Source: Armatimonadota bacterium
Lineage (GTDB): Bacteria > Armatimonadota > Zipacnadia > Zipacnadales > UBA11051
Reading direction: 5' to 3'
DNA: 9,791 bases
NCBI GenBank assembly: GCA_003542955.1
Contig: DPJP01000242.1
Location: 39,511 to 49,301 of the forward strand
Shown: positions 1-7,362 of the stretch, in pieces
Layout: each line of letters opens with the position of its first letter
Position numbering within the stretch: the stretch's first letter is position 1
Made by a program: the position numbers and the translations under genes
Notes under the pieces: generated by a model
What the model was told of the DNA's origin: nothing
The model's input: only the letters and a program-made list of their open reading frames with translations
The model's database searches: none

Positions 1-2946
1 CACCATCCCGAACTCGCCGGTAACCGCGAGGTCGCCGCCCTCGGTCTTCCACACGCACTGCTCCTCCGGCACGATGGAGCTATGGATCAGGTCTCGCGCG
101 CCCTCTCGTCTGACGGCAATTCCGGCCGCCTGGTGCGAGGCGTCCACCGCCTCGAGCCTGCCGGCTGATTGCGTCAGCGCCGGGCCCCTGTGCGGCTCCG
201 AGAGTGTGATGTAGGTCGAGGACAGGTCATCCTCCGTTGCGCCCTCCGGCAGCGCGTTGCGTGCCAGCACGTATTGCAGCGTCTTCGGGTGGCCGGGCTT
301 GAGTTCGGGCTCGGCATCGGCCAGGATTGCTTCCTGCGTGCACCCGCCGGGCATGAACATCGTCAGCGCGAGGCCCTCGAGGGGGTCACGCCAGGTGGCG
401 GACCACTCGCCCTGTGGCCGCATGCGCCGGATGTTGAACAGGTACTGGAAACCGCTGGAGCGGATGTCGGCGATACGCGGCGAGGCGCCACCGAGTTCGT
501 CGGTAATTGCAGCTCCGAGCACCAGTGCGTAGGTCTGCCCTGCGATCTGCTTCGCCATCATCGTGAGCGTCTTCGCCGCCTGTGGGAGGTCGAAGACCTC
601 CGATACCCACATCGGCCCGACCTGCCCGGAGGGCTCCCAGGTGATGTCCTTGCTGATGCCGCCGATATCGACGCTCACGGTCACCGAGCCGGTGTTGTAG
701 TCGTGGACCTGCAAGAAGAGTTTCCACGTCCCGGTGGGGACCTCGGGGAACTCGACTGTCATCGGCACATCGAGCTTCCGTGTCAGCACGTATGAGCCGC
801 TGTACCTGGCCCAGCCATCCAGCGATTGCTCGCCGTAGGTGCGATCATCTTTGACCAGGTCCGGGCTATTGCTGAGTGCGAGCACGCGCGCCTGCCCCTT
901 GCCGCCAACCGTCGTCGTCGATGGCACGCCGCCGAACTCGCAGTCCTCGCCGGCGAGTGTCCCCTTCTCCTGCAGCGGGCCCGGCTCGGCGCCTGCGACG
1001 GTGAACTCCGGGAACGGCGGCCCGTGGAAGCTGTAGTCATGCTGATACCCGCCGTCGACTCGGAAGATGTCGAGCAGGTAGGAGGTCTCAGGCGAGATGT
1101 CGATCAGCACACAGGTGCGCCGGTAGAGGCTGACGTCGTGCGGATATGTGACACGGTCGGCGCTCGCATCCATCAACTGCACCTGCGGCGTACTCACCAG
1201 CGTGTTGAGGAAGCCGCGGTACATGCTCTCCTGCCGCTTCTGGTTGACCAGCACGGCATAGTGGCTGACGGTGTTGGAGGTCCAGTAGGTGTTCTTCTCC
1301 AGCCAGTGGGCCGGGTAGCCCATGTCGGTCAGCATCGGCTTGCCGTGCGACATCAACTGGATCGTCAGCCGATCAGAGTGTCCGTGTCCGCCGCCGGCGT
1401 GCCCGTAGTACATGCACGCGCCGCGCCGATTGCCCGGCCCGCCGCTCTCGAGCACCGCCAGCCCGTAGCCGCCGAGGTTGCGGGTACTGTAGTCCATCTG
1501 CGTGCCGACTTGAGCCACTGCCGCATCGACTTCATCCTGGTCGAAGTAGGTCTCGAAGAGGTCCTCCCCGCCGGCCTTCATCGTTGCCAGCGCCTGCGCG
1601 TGCCTGGGGTCCTTGTAGTGGTCGAAGGCCCTCCCCTGCAGGGTGCGACTCCAGCCCACACGGCCCGCGCCGAAGATCGTGCCCGCGTCACCAATCGAGG
1701 GGCAGGTCGTTTCCGCGACATACAAGTCCAGGCCGATGTCGGCCATCTTCTTCAGCTTCGGGTTCGCCCAGATGTCCACTCCCAACTTGGGCAGCAGCGC
1801 GGCAACCTGGTAGAAGCCTTCGCACCAACCGGCGGAGTAGCCCGGGGAGCTTTCCCCCCCGTGCCCATCCCGGTAGAAGCCGTTCCAGAGCAGGTACTCG
1901 CTATCACCTCCGCCGGTCATCACCCAATCGGCCATCTCTTTGGTCGTCGGGCCCTTCGCCGGGTCATCGTTGTCGATTGCGATGGCGACGGTACACATCG
2001 CCTGCTGGTGCATGCCCTCGTTGCCGACGATGAAGCGGCGCTTGAGGTCATCGACCATCACATGCAGCATCTGTGTCTCGATGTGGTGTGGCAGGTCGTC
2101 AATCCCCCTGGCACTGAGGTAGGTGGCCAGCTCGGTATCCTCCACCAATGCCGGGAAGATGGCGTCGTATGCCATCGAGAGCGTACTGATTGTGCCGTTG
2201 GACCAGATGTAGTCGACGATGCGGCCGTTGATGCGCGCGGGCCATAGTCCGTTGTGGTAGGCCTGCTTTGGGTAGTCATACCGCGCCCAATCACCGGCGA
2301 TTTTCGCGAGCATCAGGGCGCACTTGTGTGCATAGATGGGCTCATCGGTCAGCAGATAGGCATTCGCAAGCGCCCGCACACCGGGGATGACATCCGCCTG
2401 CCAGCGCCGCCAGAACACGTAGTAGCCGACGAAGAAGTAGCGCTTGCCGTCCTCGGACATCCAGCCGGCTCCGTGGTCGATGTAGTCGGAGCCCTTCTGC
2501 GGCTCTTCGGTGATGCTGTTGGGATTCCACGGCGCGAAGTCATTCGAGGGATAGACGGTGTGGCAGACGGGGCACTCGACCTTGAAAGGCCTGTCGCGGC
2601 TCGTGATCCATGGATAGTGCCCGGCGGCACGGAATATCTCCTTGCCGCACTTGGGGCAGCCGTTGCCGAAGCTGACATTGAGCGCCCGGAGCTGCTCAGG
2701 TGGCGGGATGAAGTCCCACAACTCGTCATCGGACATGTCCACAAGCCACTGCGCGGAGCTTCGTGCCGCCGCGACCTGGTTTCTGGCCCACTCGTGCTGC
2801 TCGATCAGCTTGTGCACGCGGGCCATCATCTCATCATCATAGTAGCTGCGGCCGTCCTTGCCGAGGGCTGCTGGAGCAGAGACAACCAGAAGTGCCATCA
2901 GACAGGCAACCAGCAATGCATGGGAAGAGCGCGACACGGCCTTCAC
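1..2946 (-). CDS. Secreted heparinase II/III-family protein (partial, runs off left edge)
   Basis: The minus strand is open from a GTG at 2944-2946 to base 1, giving 982 residues with no stop, so the C-terminus lies outside the window. Residues 1-29 form a signal peptide (MKAVSRSS, then a hydrophobic run ending near SAPAALG), pointing to export. Residues 97-128 hold two Cys pairs (C97/C100 and C125/C128) that look like a zinc ribbon. Next comes an alpha-helical region typical of the toroid fold, with NEGMHQQAM at 309-317 and GYSAGW around Y370. The GGGHGHSD motif (H521, H523, D525) begins the heparinase II/III-like C-terminal domain; a beta-rich region follows. In this superfamily such His and Tyr residues act in uronate polysaccharide lysis; the exact catalytic assignment here is inferred by analogy. 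The GTG start is preferred because the signal peptide follows at once and a purine-rich GGGGAAAA lies upstream. The ATG at 2964-2966 is in another frame and meets a stop just before the GTG. The substrate cannot be read from sequence. Confidence 0.88.
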   Translation of the reverse strand, partial: MKAVSRSSHALLVACLMALLVVSAPAALGKDGRSYYDDEMMARVHKLIEQHEWARNQVAAARSSAQWLVDMSDDELWDFIPPPEQLRALNVSFGNGCPKCGKEIFRAAGHYPWITSRDRPFKVECPVCHTVYPSNDFAPWNPNSITEEPQKGSDYIDHGAGWMSEDGKRYFFVGYYVFWRRWQADVIPGVRALANAYLLTDEPIYAHKCALMLAKIAGDWARYDYPKQAYHNGLWPARINGRIVDYIWSNGTISTLSMAYDAIFPALVEDTELATYLSARGIDDLPHHIETQMLHVMVDDLKRRFIVGNEGMHQQAMCTVAIAIDNDDPAKGPTTKEMADWVMTGGGDSEYLLWNGFYRDGHGGESSPGYSAGWCEGFYQVAALLPKLGVDIWANPKLKKMADIGLDLYVAETTCPSIGDAGTIFGAGRVGWSRTLQGRAFDHYKDPRHAQALATMKAGGEDLFETYFDQDEVDAAVAQVGTQMDYSTRNLGGYGLAVLESGGPGNRRGACMYYGHAGGGHGHSDRLTIQLMSHGKPMLTDMGYPAHWLEKNTYWTSNTVSHYAVLVNQKRQESMYRGFLNTLVSTPQVQLMDASADRVTYPHDVSLYRRTCVLIDISPETSYLLDIFRVDGGYQHDYSFHGPPFPEFTVAGAEPGPLQEKGTLAGEDCEFGGVPSTTTVGGKGQARVLALSNSPDLVKDDRTYGEQSLDGWARYSGSYVLTRKLDVPMTVEFPEVPTGTWKLFLQVHDYNTGSVTVSVDIGGISKDITWEPSGQVGPMWVSEVFDLPQAAKTLTMMAKQIAGQTYALVLGAAITDELGGASPRIADIRSSGFQYLFNIRRMRPQGEWSATWRDPLEGLALTMFMPGGCTQEAILADAEPELKPGHPKTLQYVLARNALPEGATEDDLSSTYITLSEPHRGPALTQSAGRLEAVDASHQAAGIAVRREGARDLIHSSIVPEEQCVWKTEGGDLAVTGEFGMV

Positions 2947-3014
2947 CCCGTTTTCCCCGTGCGCATGGCCGCGCACGGCGATGAGTACGACACGGGGCAG
3001 TATTCGCCGTGGAG

Positions 3015-3032
3015 GGCCAAACTCCCTTGGCC
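3015..3032 (-). terminator. Short hairpin downstream of ppk2, possible terminator
   Basis: GGCCAA (3015-3020) and TTGGCC (3027-3032) form a perfect 6-bp stem with a 6-nt loop, 40 bases past the ppk2 stop. There is no T-run, and the hairpin also sits in the leader of the next gene. Terminator function is a weak inference; the symmetric stem could equally be a leader structure. Confidence 0.25.
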
Positions 3033-3071
3033 GTGCCACGGGCCGGGGCCGCCGATGTGACCGCCCTGAGC

Positions 3072-3929
3072 CTACTTCGCCTCCGCCTCGCCATCCTCCG
3101 GCACCGCGCACAACTCCGCGTAGTGGTCCTCGATGATGATGTGAGCCTCACGCGGTGGACGGACGTAATACTCATCGCGCGGCGGGCGCGGAGTCAGGTC
3201 GATTGGTTCGGGGATCGCGTCGGTGTAGGGAATCGTGCTGAGGATATGGCGGATGCAGTTGAGGCGCGCGCGGCGCTTGTCATCGCCCTCGACCTGGTGC
3301 CATCGCGCCTGCGGCAGATCGGTGTGCTGGAACATGATATCCTTGGCCTTGGAGAACTCGACCCACTTCTCCCGCGCCTCGATATCGACATCGCTGAGCT
3401 TCCAGCGCTTGAGCGGATCGCTCGCGCGCTCCTGGAAGCGCCGCTCCTGCTCGCTGTCACTCACCGAGAGCCAGTACTTGAGCAGTGTGATGCCCGAGCG
3501 CACGAGCATGCGCTCGAACTCGGGGCAGGAGGCCAGGAATTCCCAGTACTCCTCATCGGTACAGAAGCCCATGACGCGCTCGACGACGGCCCGGTTGTAC
3601 CAACTGCGGTCGAACATGACGATCTCGCCCGCTGAAGGCAAGTGGGCAACATAGCGCTGGAAGTACCACTGCGTGCGCTCGACATCGGATGGCTTGTTCA
3701 GTGCGACCAACCGCAGGCCGCGGGGGTTCAGTGGCTCCGTGATGCGCTTGATGACCCCGCCCTTGCCGGCGGCATCGCGGCCCTCGAAGAGAATCACGAC
3801 CCGCGCGCCCTCCTGCTTGACCGAGTACTGCATCTTCACAAGCTCGGTCTGCAGCCGCGCGAGTTCGCTCTCGTAGGCCTTCTTCTTCAACCAGCCCGTC
3901 TTCGGTCCGGCTTCCTTCAGCTTTGCCAT
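3072..3929 (-). CDS. ppk2: Polyphosphate kinase 2, class I (PA0141-type)
   Basis: This 285-residue protein transfers phosphate between inorganic polyphosphate and nucleoside diphosphates. It is cytoplasmic and belongs to the P-loop kinase fold. The Walker A segment is EGRDAAGKGG at 49-58, and the Walker B segment is MFDRSWYNR with D107. Family-typical strings follow: ERVMGF, LKYWLSVSD, DPLKRWKLS and DDKRRARLNCI. The length and single kinase domain match one-domain class I PPK2 enzymes. I chose the ATG at 3927-3929 because GGGAGAG and GGAGG lie just upstream and family similarity begins with MAKLKEAGPK. The frame is open further upstream, to an ATG at 4224-4226, but that extension resembles no kinase sequence. 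The gene lies 413 bases downstream of the RNA polymerase on the same strand, with a hairpin between, so cotranscription is uncertain. All expected motifs are present, so it is probably active. Confidence 0.95.
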   Translation of the reverse strand: MAKLKEAGPKTGWLKKKAYESELARLQTELVKMQYSVKQEGARVVILFEGRDAAGKGGVIKRITEPLNPRGLRLVALNKPSDVERTQWYFQRYVAHLPSAGEIVMFDRSWYNRAVVERVMGFCTDEEYWEFLASCPEFERMLVRSGITLLKYWLSVSDSEQERRFQERASDPLKRWKLSDVDIEAREKWVEFSKAKDIMFQHTDLPQARWHQVEGDDKRRARLNCIRHILSTIPYTDAIPEPIDLTPRPPRDEYYVRPPREAHIIIEDHYAELCAVPEDGEAEAK

Positions 3930-4122
3930 GGCTCTCCCGCCTCCGCACGGCTGACGTCCCTGTCGCCCGGCCGACGCTGTGCCCGACGCCTGACTGACGC
4001 CGACAGCCGCCGATTGCGCTCCCTCAGCAGCCTTATCGGCACACACGGCCCATCTCTCAACGGATCCCGGCCCGGCCCGTCGCGAACTCGTCAGTAGTCC
4101 GTATTCGCCACAGCCCGGCAGA

Positions 4123-4136
4123 TTCCGCCTGCGGAA
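4123..4136. repeat. 14-bp palindrome, operator-like
   Basis: TTCCGC-CT-GCGGAA is an exact inverted repeat with 6-bp arms and a 2-base centre. It lies about 195 bases upstream of the ppk2 start codon. The tight centre is more like a dimeric repressor site than a terminator. No dedicated regulator is encoded nearby, so operator function is inference and chance occurrence in GC-rich DNA is possible. Confidence 0.3.
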
Positions 4137-4279
4137 GCCGGGTTTGGTCGGCAGTTGGTGCGGATGTAGGCGGTACACAGGGGCATCGCATACCCGGGAC
4201 CATCGGTCGACAGCGGGAGGCACCAACTCCCCGAAACACGACTGCTCGGGCTACGCGAAGGTGTCGGCGGCGGCACGCC

Positions 4280-4318
4280 AGGGGGCTGTCCGGGGTGTGC
4301 GGAGCTGGGCAGCCCCCT
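4280..4318 (-). terminator. Hairpin just after the RNA polymerase gene, probable terminator
   Basis: GGGGGCTG (4281-4288) pairs perfectly with CAGCCCCC (4310-4317), and the flanking A4280/T4318 adds a ninth pair. A TCC/GGA pair inside the 21-nt loop can stabilise it. It starts 25 bases past the polymerase stop codon, where a terminator is expected. There is no T-run after it, so it would be a non-canonical GC-rich terminator or a Rho-linked 3-prime end structure. Confidence 0.5.
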
Positions 4319-4342
4319 TGGCCGCGTTGTCGGAGGGAGGCC

Positions 4343-7300
4343 CTACTTCGGCTCTAGGCCCACGAACAGCCTCGCGTCCACATCATCGAGCGGATCGCAT
4401 GCCCTGTCACGGGCGGCCTCCGCGAACACCCGCTCCGGCCGGGAGCTGCACATCGCCCGGGCCAGGATGCCGTCACCCTTCGGCGCCAGCAGGTTCCTCA
4501 GGCGTGTCCCCTCACCAATCCGCCACGCCATCGCCTGCAGCGACTCGACTCCCTCGAAGCCCGCGCTGATGCACTCCTCTGCATCCAGCCCGTCGCGGAA
4601 GCCTCCGGGGAGCGCGCGTTCGCCCATCGCGTCGGCCGGCACGCCACGCGGCCCGATGATCTGTCGCAGTTGCGGGATACTACCCCGCGCTCCGCAGCGG
4701 GCGGCAAGCACCTGCGGCCACACACTGCACTCCGGGGCGCTTCCCTGGTCGAGGAGGGCGGCGTCCACCGCTGAGCAGTAGGCGCGCCAGAGCCACGGGT
4801 GGAGGCTGCTCGGCGACTGTGGCACTCGGATGTCCTCGCCGATGAACGGGGATATCGAGGCGCCCGAGCGCGTCATCGCAGTCGTCCCGAGGACCTTGAG
4901 GGCATCAAGCACACGCACCGCTGTGTTCGGTCCGCTGCGCGACAGGAGGTCGCCCAGAGCGTCGATGAACCAGGCGCGCGTGAGTGTCTGCGGCGGCTGG
5001 GGCAACTCAGTGGGCCATGAGGCCAGCAGTTCAGGCCGGTGCGCACCATCACCCGCCCAGTAGGCCAGTCCCCACAACACCCCCTGATCCGGCGCGGTGT
5101 GCACCATGAGTGAGCCCGGATCGGCCACCATGTGCCCGGTCACGCTGAGCTTCTGCTTCGCCTCCGCCTGCCCGGCCTCCGTGATCGGCAGGAACACGGC
5201 GACCTGGTCGCCGTCGTAGTCGGCATTGAACAACCGGCAGCAGAACGGGTGCATGCGGATGACAGGCCCGTCGGTCAGCACCGGAGTGAATGCGGTGATG
5301 TTGGTCGGCTCGATGCTCGGCGCGCGGTTGATGAGCACGACATTCCGTGCCATGATGCGTTCGAGAGCGCCCAGCGCCTCCGCGGTCTGTTCTGATGCCG
5401 CCTCCGCCCCCGCCTCGCGCGCCACCAGCGGCCTGAAGAGCCCCCATGCCAACTCGTGCGGGAGACCGACCTGTCCGAGCTGCAGGCTCGCGCCCGGCGC
5501 CAGTACCGCGCGTGCGCTGAAGCTGACCTGGTTCCCCCCGCGAAGCGTCTCGCCGATGCCGGGACCGCGCACGTAGGACGCAACCGCGCCGCCGAGCACC
5601 TGCGTTGCACCCTCCGAATCGTCCTCCGCAACCAGCCGCTCCGCCCGCCGGTTTGCCTGGATGACCATCTCGAACCTGTCATCGCGTCTGTCGGGAGGAG
5701 GCAGATGTGTCAGGCTGATGTCGCTGAACCAGGGGTGCGGGATCGGCGTCGCCAGCGACAGGTCGTCAGGCCCCGGGGCCACGAGGGAGAACGCCACACC
5801 GGCCCGATCGAGGTCCATGCTGATGCCGGCTTTCCGCAGTTGCTCGGCGAGCCGGGCAAATGCCGGGGAAGGCGGCGGCAACTGCTCCACGGGGCCCGCG
5901 GCAAGCCGCTCGGCGAGCGACTCCGCACCCGGCGCGTCGACGTTACGCAGGCCGTAGGTCTCGAGCATCGTCTCGTGCGCGTCTCGGGCCCGAAGCGCAT
6001 ACCACTCGAGTTCGCCCTGCCTGCAGCCCCGGCCGGGTGTGCCGTCGGCCGTCCATCGCGCAAGCTTGGGCCGGGCGGTGTGGACCGTCTTCCCCCAGTA
6101 CACGTAGCCGACGGTCGAGGGCCGCTCCAGCGGCTCGCCGTCGCGCCCGTCCCAAAGGCGTGTCTGCCCGCAGGCAGGCAGCCCGGCTGCCGTGAGCATC
6201 TCCCGGATCGCCTCGGTCGAGGGCCCATCCAGCGGCGGCGCAATCACGGGCTTCCCGGTCGCATGCGCGACGTTGCCCAGCATCGCCTCCAGTACCTGAC
6301 CGAAGTTGCAGCGCGTGTGCATCCCGATGAAGTCGAAGATGATGTCGACCGCACGACCATCCTCGGTGTGGGGCATCTCCGCATCGGGCAGTATGGCGCC
6401 GACCACGCCCTTGGTCCCATGGCGGTTCGCGAGCTTGTCGCCGGGCTCCAGTGCGTCGGGCGATGCCAGCCTCGCAGCGCACGACTCACTGACCACGATG
6501 CCATCCTCGTAGTTGAGACCCTTCCAGTGGATGAACGCGGTCAGGAGATTCCTCCCGCACCAGAACTCGGCATCATCGGGCTCGTTGCCGGTCCGCACCA
6601 GTGCGGGCTCCGGCTCGGGCAGTGGCAACCACTGCCGGGTCATGTTCACACCCATCAGTGCCCGGACCGGGCTGTTGTGGTTGACCAGTGGCACCATGCC
6701 GGCGCTCAGCCCGAGCGCCCCTGCCGGTGTCTCATCGACGACGGCAATGTGGCCATCCCGCACCTCCGCCCCAGTCGCCAGGTGGAGCACGCGCCCCGAG
6801 TTCGGGCCCTCCGGCGTCTCCAGACAGCAGACGCGCCCGCGATGCGACGGGTGCATTGCGCAGTCGCCTTCAGGCAGCACGATGCGCCGCAGCGCGGTCC
6901 GCCTGTCCAGCCAGTTGGTGGCGTCCAGCACCTGACTGGTGGGCGAGTGAGTGAGGAAGTCCCGGATCCACTTGCCCAGCGGCAGCCATGCCTGCAGCAG
7001 CTCTTCGGTCAGGGCCACACCATCGGGCAGGCGCTGGATGCGCCCGGCAATCTCATCGACCAGCTGCTCGCCGACGCACTTGATCGCCCCGGTCTGCAGA
7101 TCGGTGCCCTCCGCGGCCATGATCACGACGCGCTCGCGCCCGTTGACCAGCAGTGTGCCATCCTCACGCATCATCGGGATGTCGGGGTAGGTTGTACTGA
7201 TGCTGCCGCCGCAGGAGCAGACGGTGACAGATACCTCGCCGGCGTCGTTCTGGGTACGGCTGACTTCATACTCGAGCAGGTCGAAGGCCGCACCGATAGC

Positions 7301-7360
7301 GGCGGGCAGGGCTTCATCCAGGAAGTGTCCGTAGCTCGCAGCGTGCGGGTTCGGGGTCAT
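4343..7360 (-). CDS. Compact single-chain RNA polymerase (beta / beta-prime fusion)
   Basis: The 1005-residue chain has beta-like sequence at about 1-470 and beta-prime-like sequence at about 500-1005. Beta signatures in order: IPMMREDGTLLVNGRERV (61-78); a rifampicin-cluster-like SQVLDATNWL (142-151); GRVCCLETPEGPNSG (175-189); NMTRQWLPL (239-247); GLNYEDGIVVSE (281-292); GDKLANRHGTKG (307-318, K309 and K317 matching the catalytic lysines); CNFGQVLE (351-358); GELEWYAL (449-456). Beta-prime signatures: LATPIPHPWF (536-545); coiled-coil VIQANRRAERL (566-576); VSFSARAV (612-619); NRAPS (678-682); NADYDGDQ (712-719, metal ligands D714, D716, D718); RSGAS (831-835); CGARGS (889-894); FRDGL (921-925). 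The two E. coli subunits together are about 2,700 residues. Lobe, flap, zinc ribbon, rim, jaw and trigger loop are missing. Both barrels look intact, so I infer DNA-directed RNA synthesis. It starts within the stop codon of the sigma gene. A phage-type or inactive relative cannot be excluded. Confidence 0.93.
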   Translation of the reverse strand: MTPNPHAASYGHFLDEALPAAIGAAFDLLEYEVSRTQNDAGEVSVTVCSCGGSISTTYPDIPMMREDGTLLVNGRERVVIMAAEGTDLQTGAIKCVGEQLVDEIAGRIQRLPDGVALTEELLQAWLPLGKWIRDFLTHSPTSQVLDATNWLDRRTALRRIVLPEGDCAMHPSHRGRVCCLETPEGPNSGRVLHLATGAEVRDGHIAVVDETPAGALGLSAGMVPLVNHNSPVRALMGVNMTRQWLPLPEPEPALVRTGNEPDDAEFWCGRNLLTAFIHWKGLNYEDGIVVSESCAARLASPDALEPGDKLANRHGTKGVVGAILPDAEMPHTEDGRAVDIIFDFIGMHTRCNFGQVLEAMLGNVAHATGKPVIAPPLDGPSTEAIREMLTAAGLPACGQTRLWDGRDGEPLERPSTVGYVYWGKTVHTARPKLARWTADGTPGRGCRQGELEWYALRARDAHETMLETYGLRNVDAPGAESLAERLAAGPVEQLPPPSPAFARLAEQLRKAGISMDLDRAGVAFSLVAPGPDDLSLATPIPHPWFSDISLTHLPPPDRRDDRFEMVIQANRRAERLVAEDDSEGATQVLGGAVASYVRGPGIGETLRGGNQVSFSARAVLAPGASLQLGQVGLPHELAWGLFRPLVAREAGAEAASEQTAEALGALERIMARNVVLINRAPSIEPTNITAFTPVLTDGPVIRMHPFCCRLFNADYDGDQVAVFLPITEAGQAEAKQKLSVTGHMVADPGSLMVHTAPDQGVLWGLAYWAGDGAHRPELLASWPTELPQPPQTLTRAWFIDALGDLLSRSGPNTAVRVLDALKVLGTTAMTRSGASISPFIGEDIRVPQSPSSLHPWLWRAYCSAVDAALLDQGSAPECSVWPQVLAARCGARGSIPQLRQIIGPRGVPADAMGERALPGGFRDGLDAEECISAGFEGVESLQAMAWRIGEGTRLRNLLAPKGDGILARAMCSSRPERVFAEAARDRACDPLDDVDARLFVGLEPK

Positions 7361-7362
7361 CA
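7358..7362 (-). promoter_or_regulatory. TGATG stop-start overlap coupling sigma and RNA polymerase genes
   Basis: On the minus strand the sigma TGA (7360-7362) shares its A with the polymerase ATG (7358-7360). Only a weak GGGACG-like purine run lies upstream, so initiation probably relies on ribosomes finishing the sigma gene. Such coupling usually goes with partner proteins made in linked amounts. Confidence 0.8.

Larger units (their letters stand above)
3930..4342. other. 413-base intergenic region between RNA polymerase gene and ppk2
   Basis: No reading frame here has a recognisable protein, and I see no tRNA or known RNA. The region holds a strong hairpin near the polymerase stop (4280-4318), a 14-bp palindrome (4123-4136) and the ppk2 ribosome-binding site. 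The length leaves room for a ppk2 promoter, but I cannot place convincing -35 and -10 boxes. The beta-prime trigger-loop signature does not appear here in any frame, so the polymerase C-terminus is not simply continued after a frameshift. Confidence 0.6.

Noticed and set aside
826..2247. Plus-strand open frame of 473 codons opposite the heparinase-family gene
   Set aside because: Antisense shadow of a continuous minus-strand frame with a signal peptide and family motifs.
3031..3041. 11-bp palindrome CCGTG-C-CACGG before the heparinase-family gene
   Set aside because: A one-base centre cannot form a hairpin, and such short symmetric strings are expected by chance in GC-rich DNA.
3930..4226. 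N-terminal extension of ppk2 to an upstream ATG
   Set aside because: The added residues resemble no kinase sequence, and a good ribosome-binding site lies directly before the ATG at 3927-3929.
4343..4400. Frameshift that hides the rest of beta-prime
   Set aside because: No trigger-loop or later beta-prime motifs appear in any frame after the stop, and a terminator-like hairpin follows within 30 bases.
4343..7360. Phage or plasmid origin of the single-chain polymerase
   Set aside because: No capsid, tail, integrase or replication genes are nearby, the neighbours are ordinary chromosomal enzymes, and motifs are close to cellular polymerases. Distant mobile origin cannot be ruled out.
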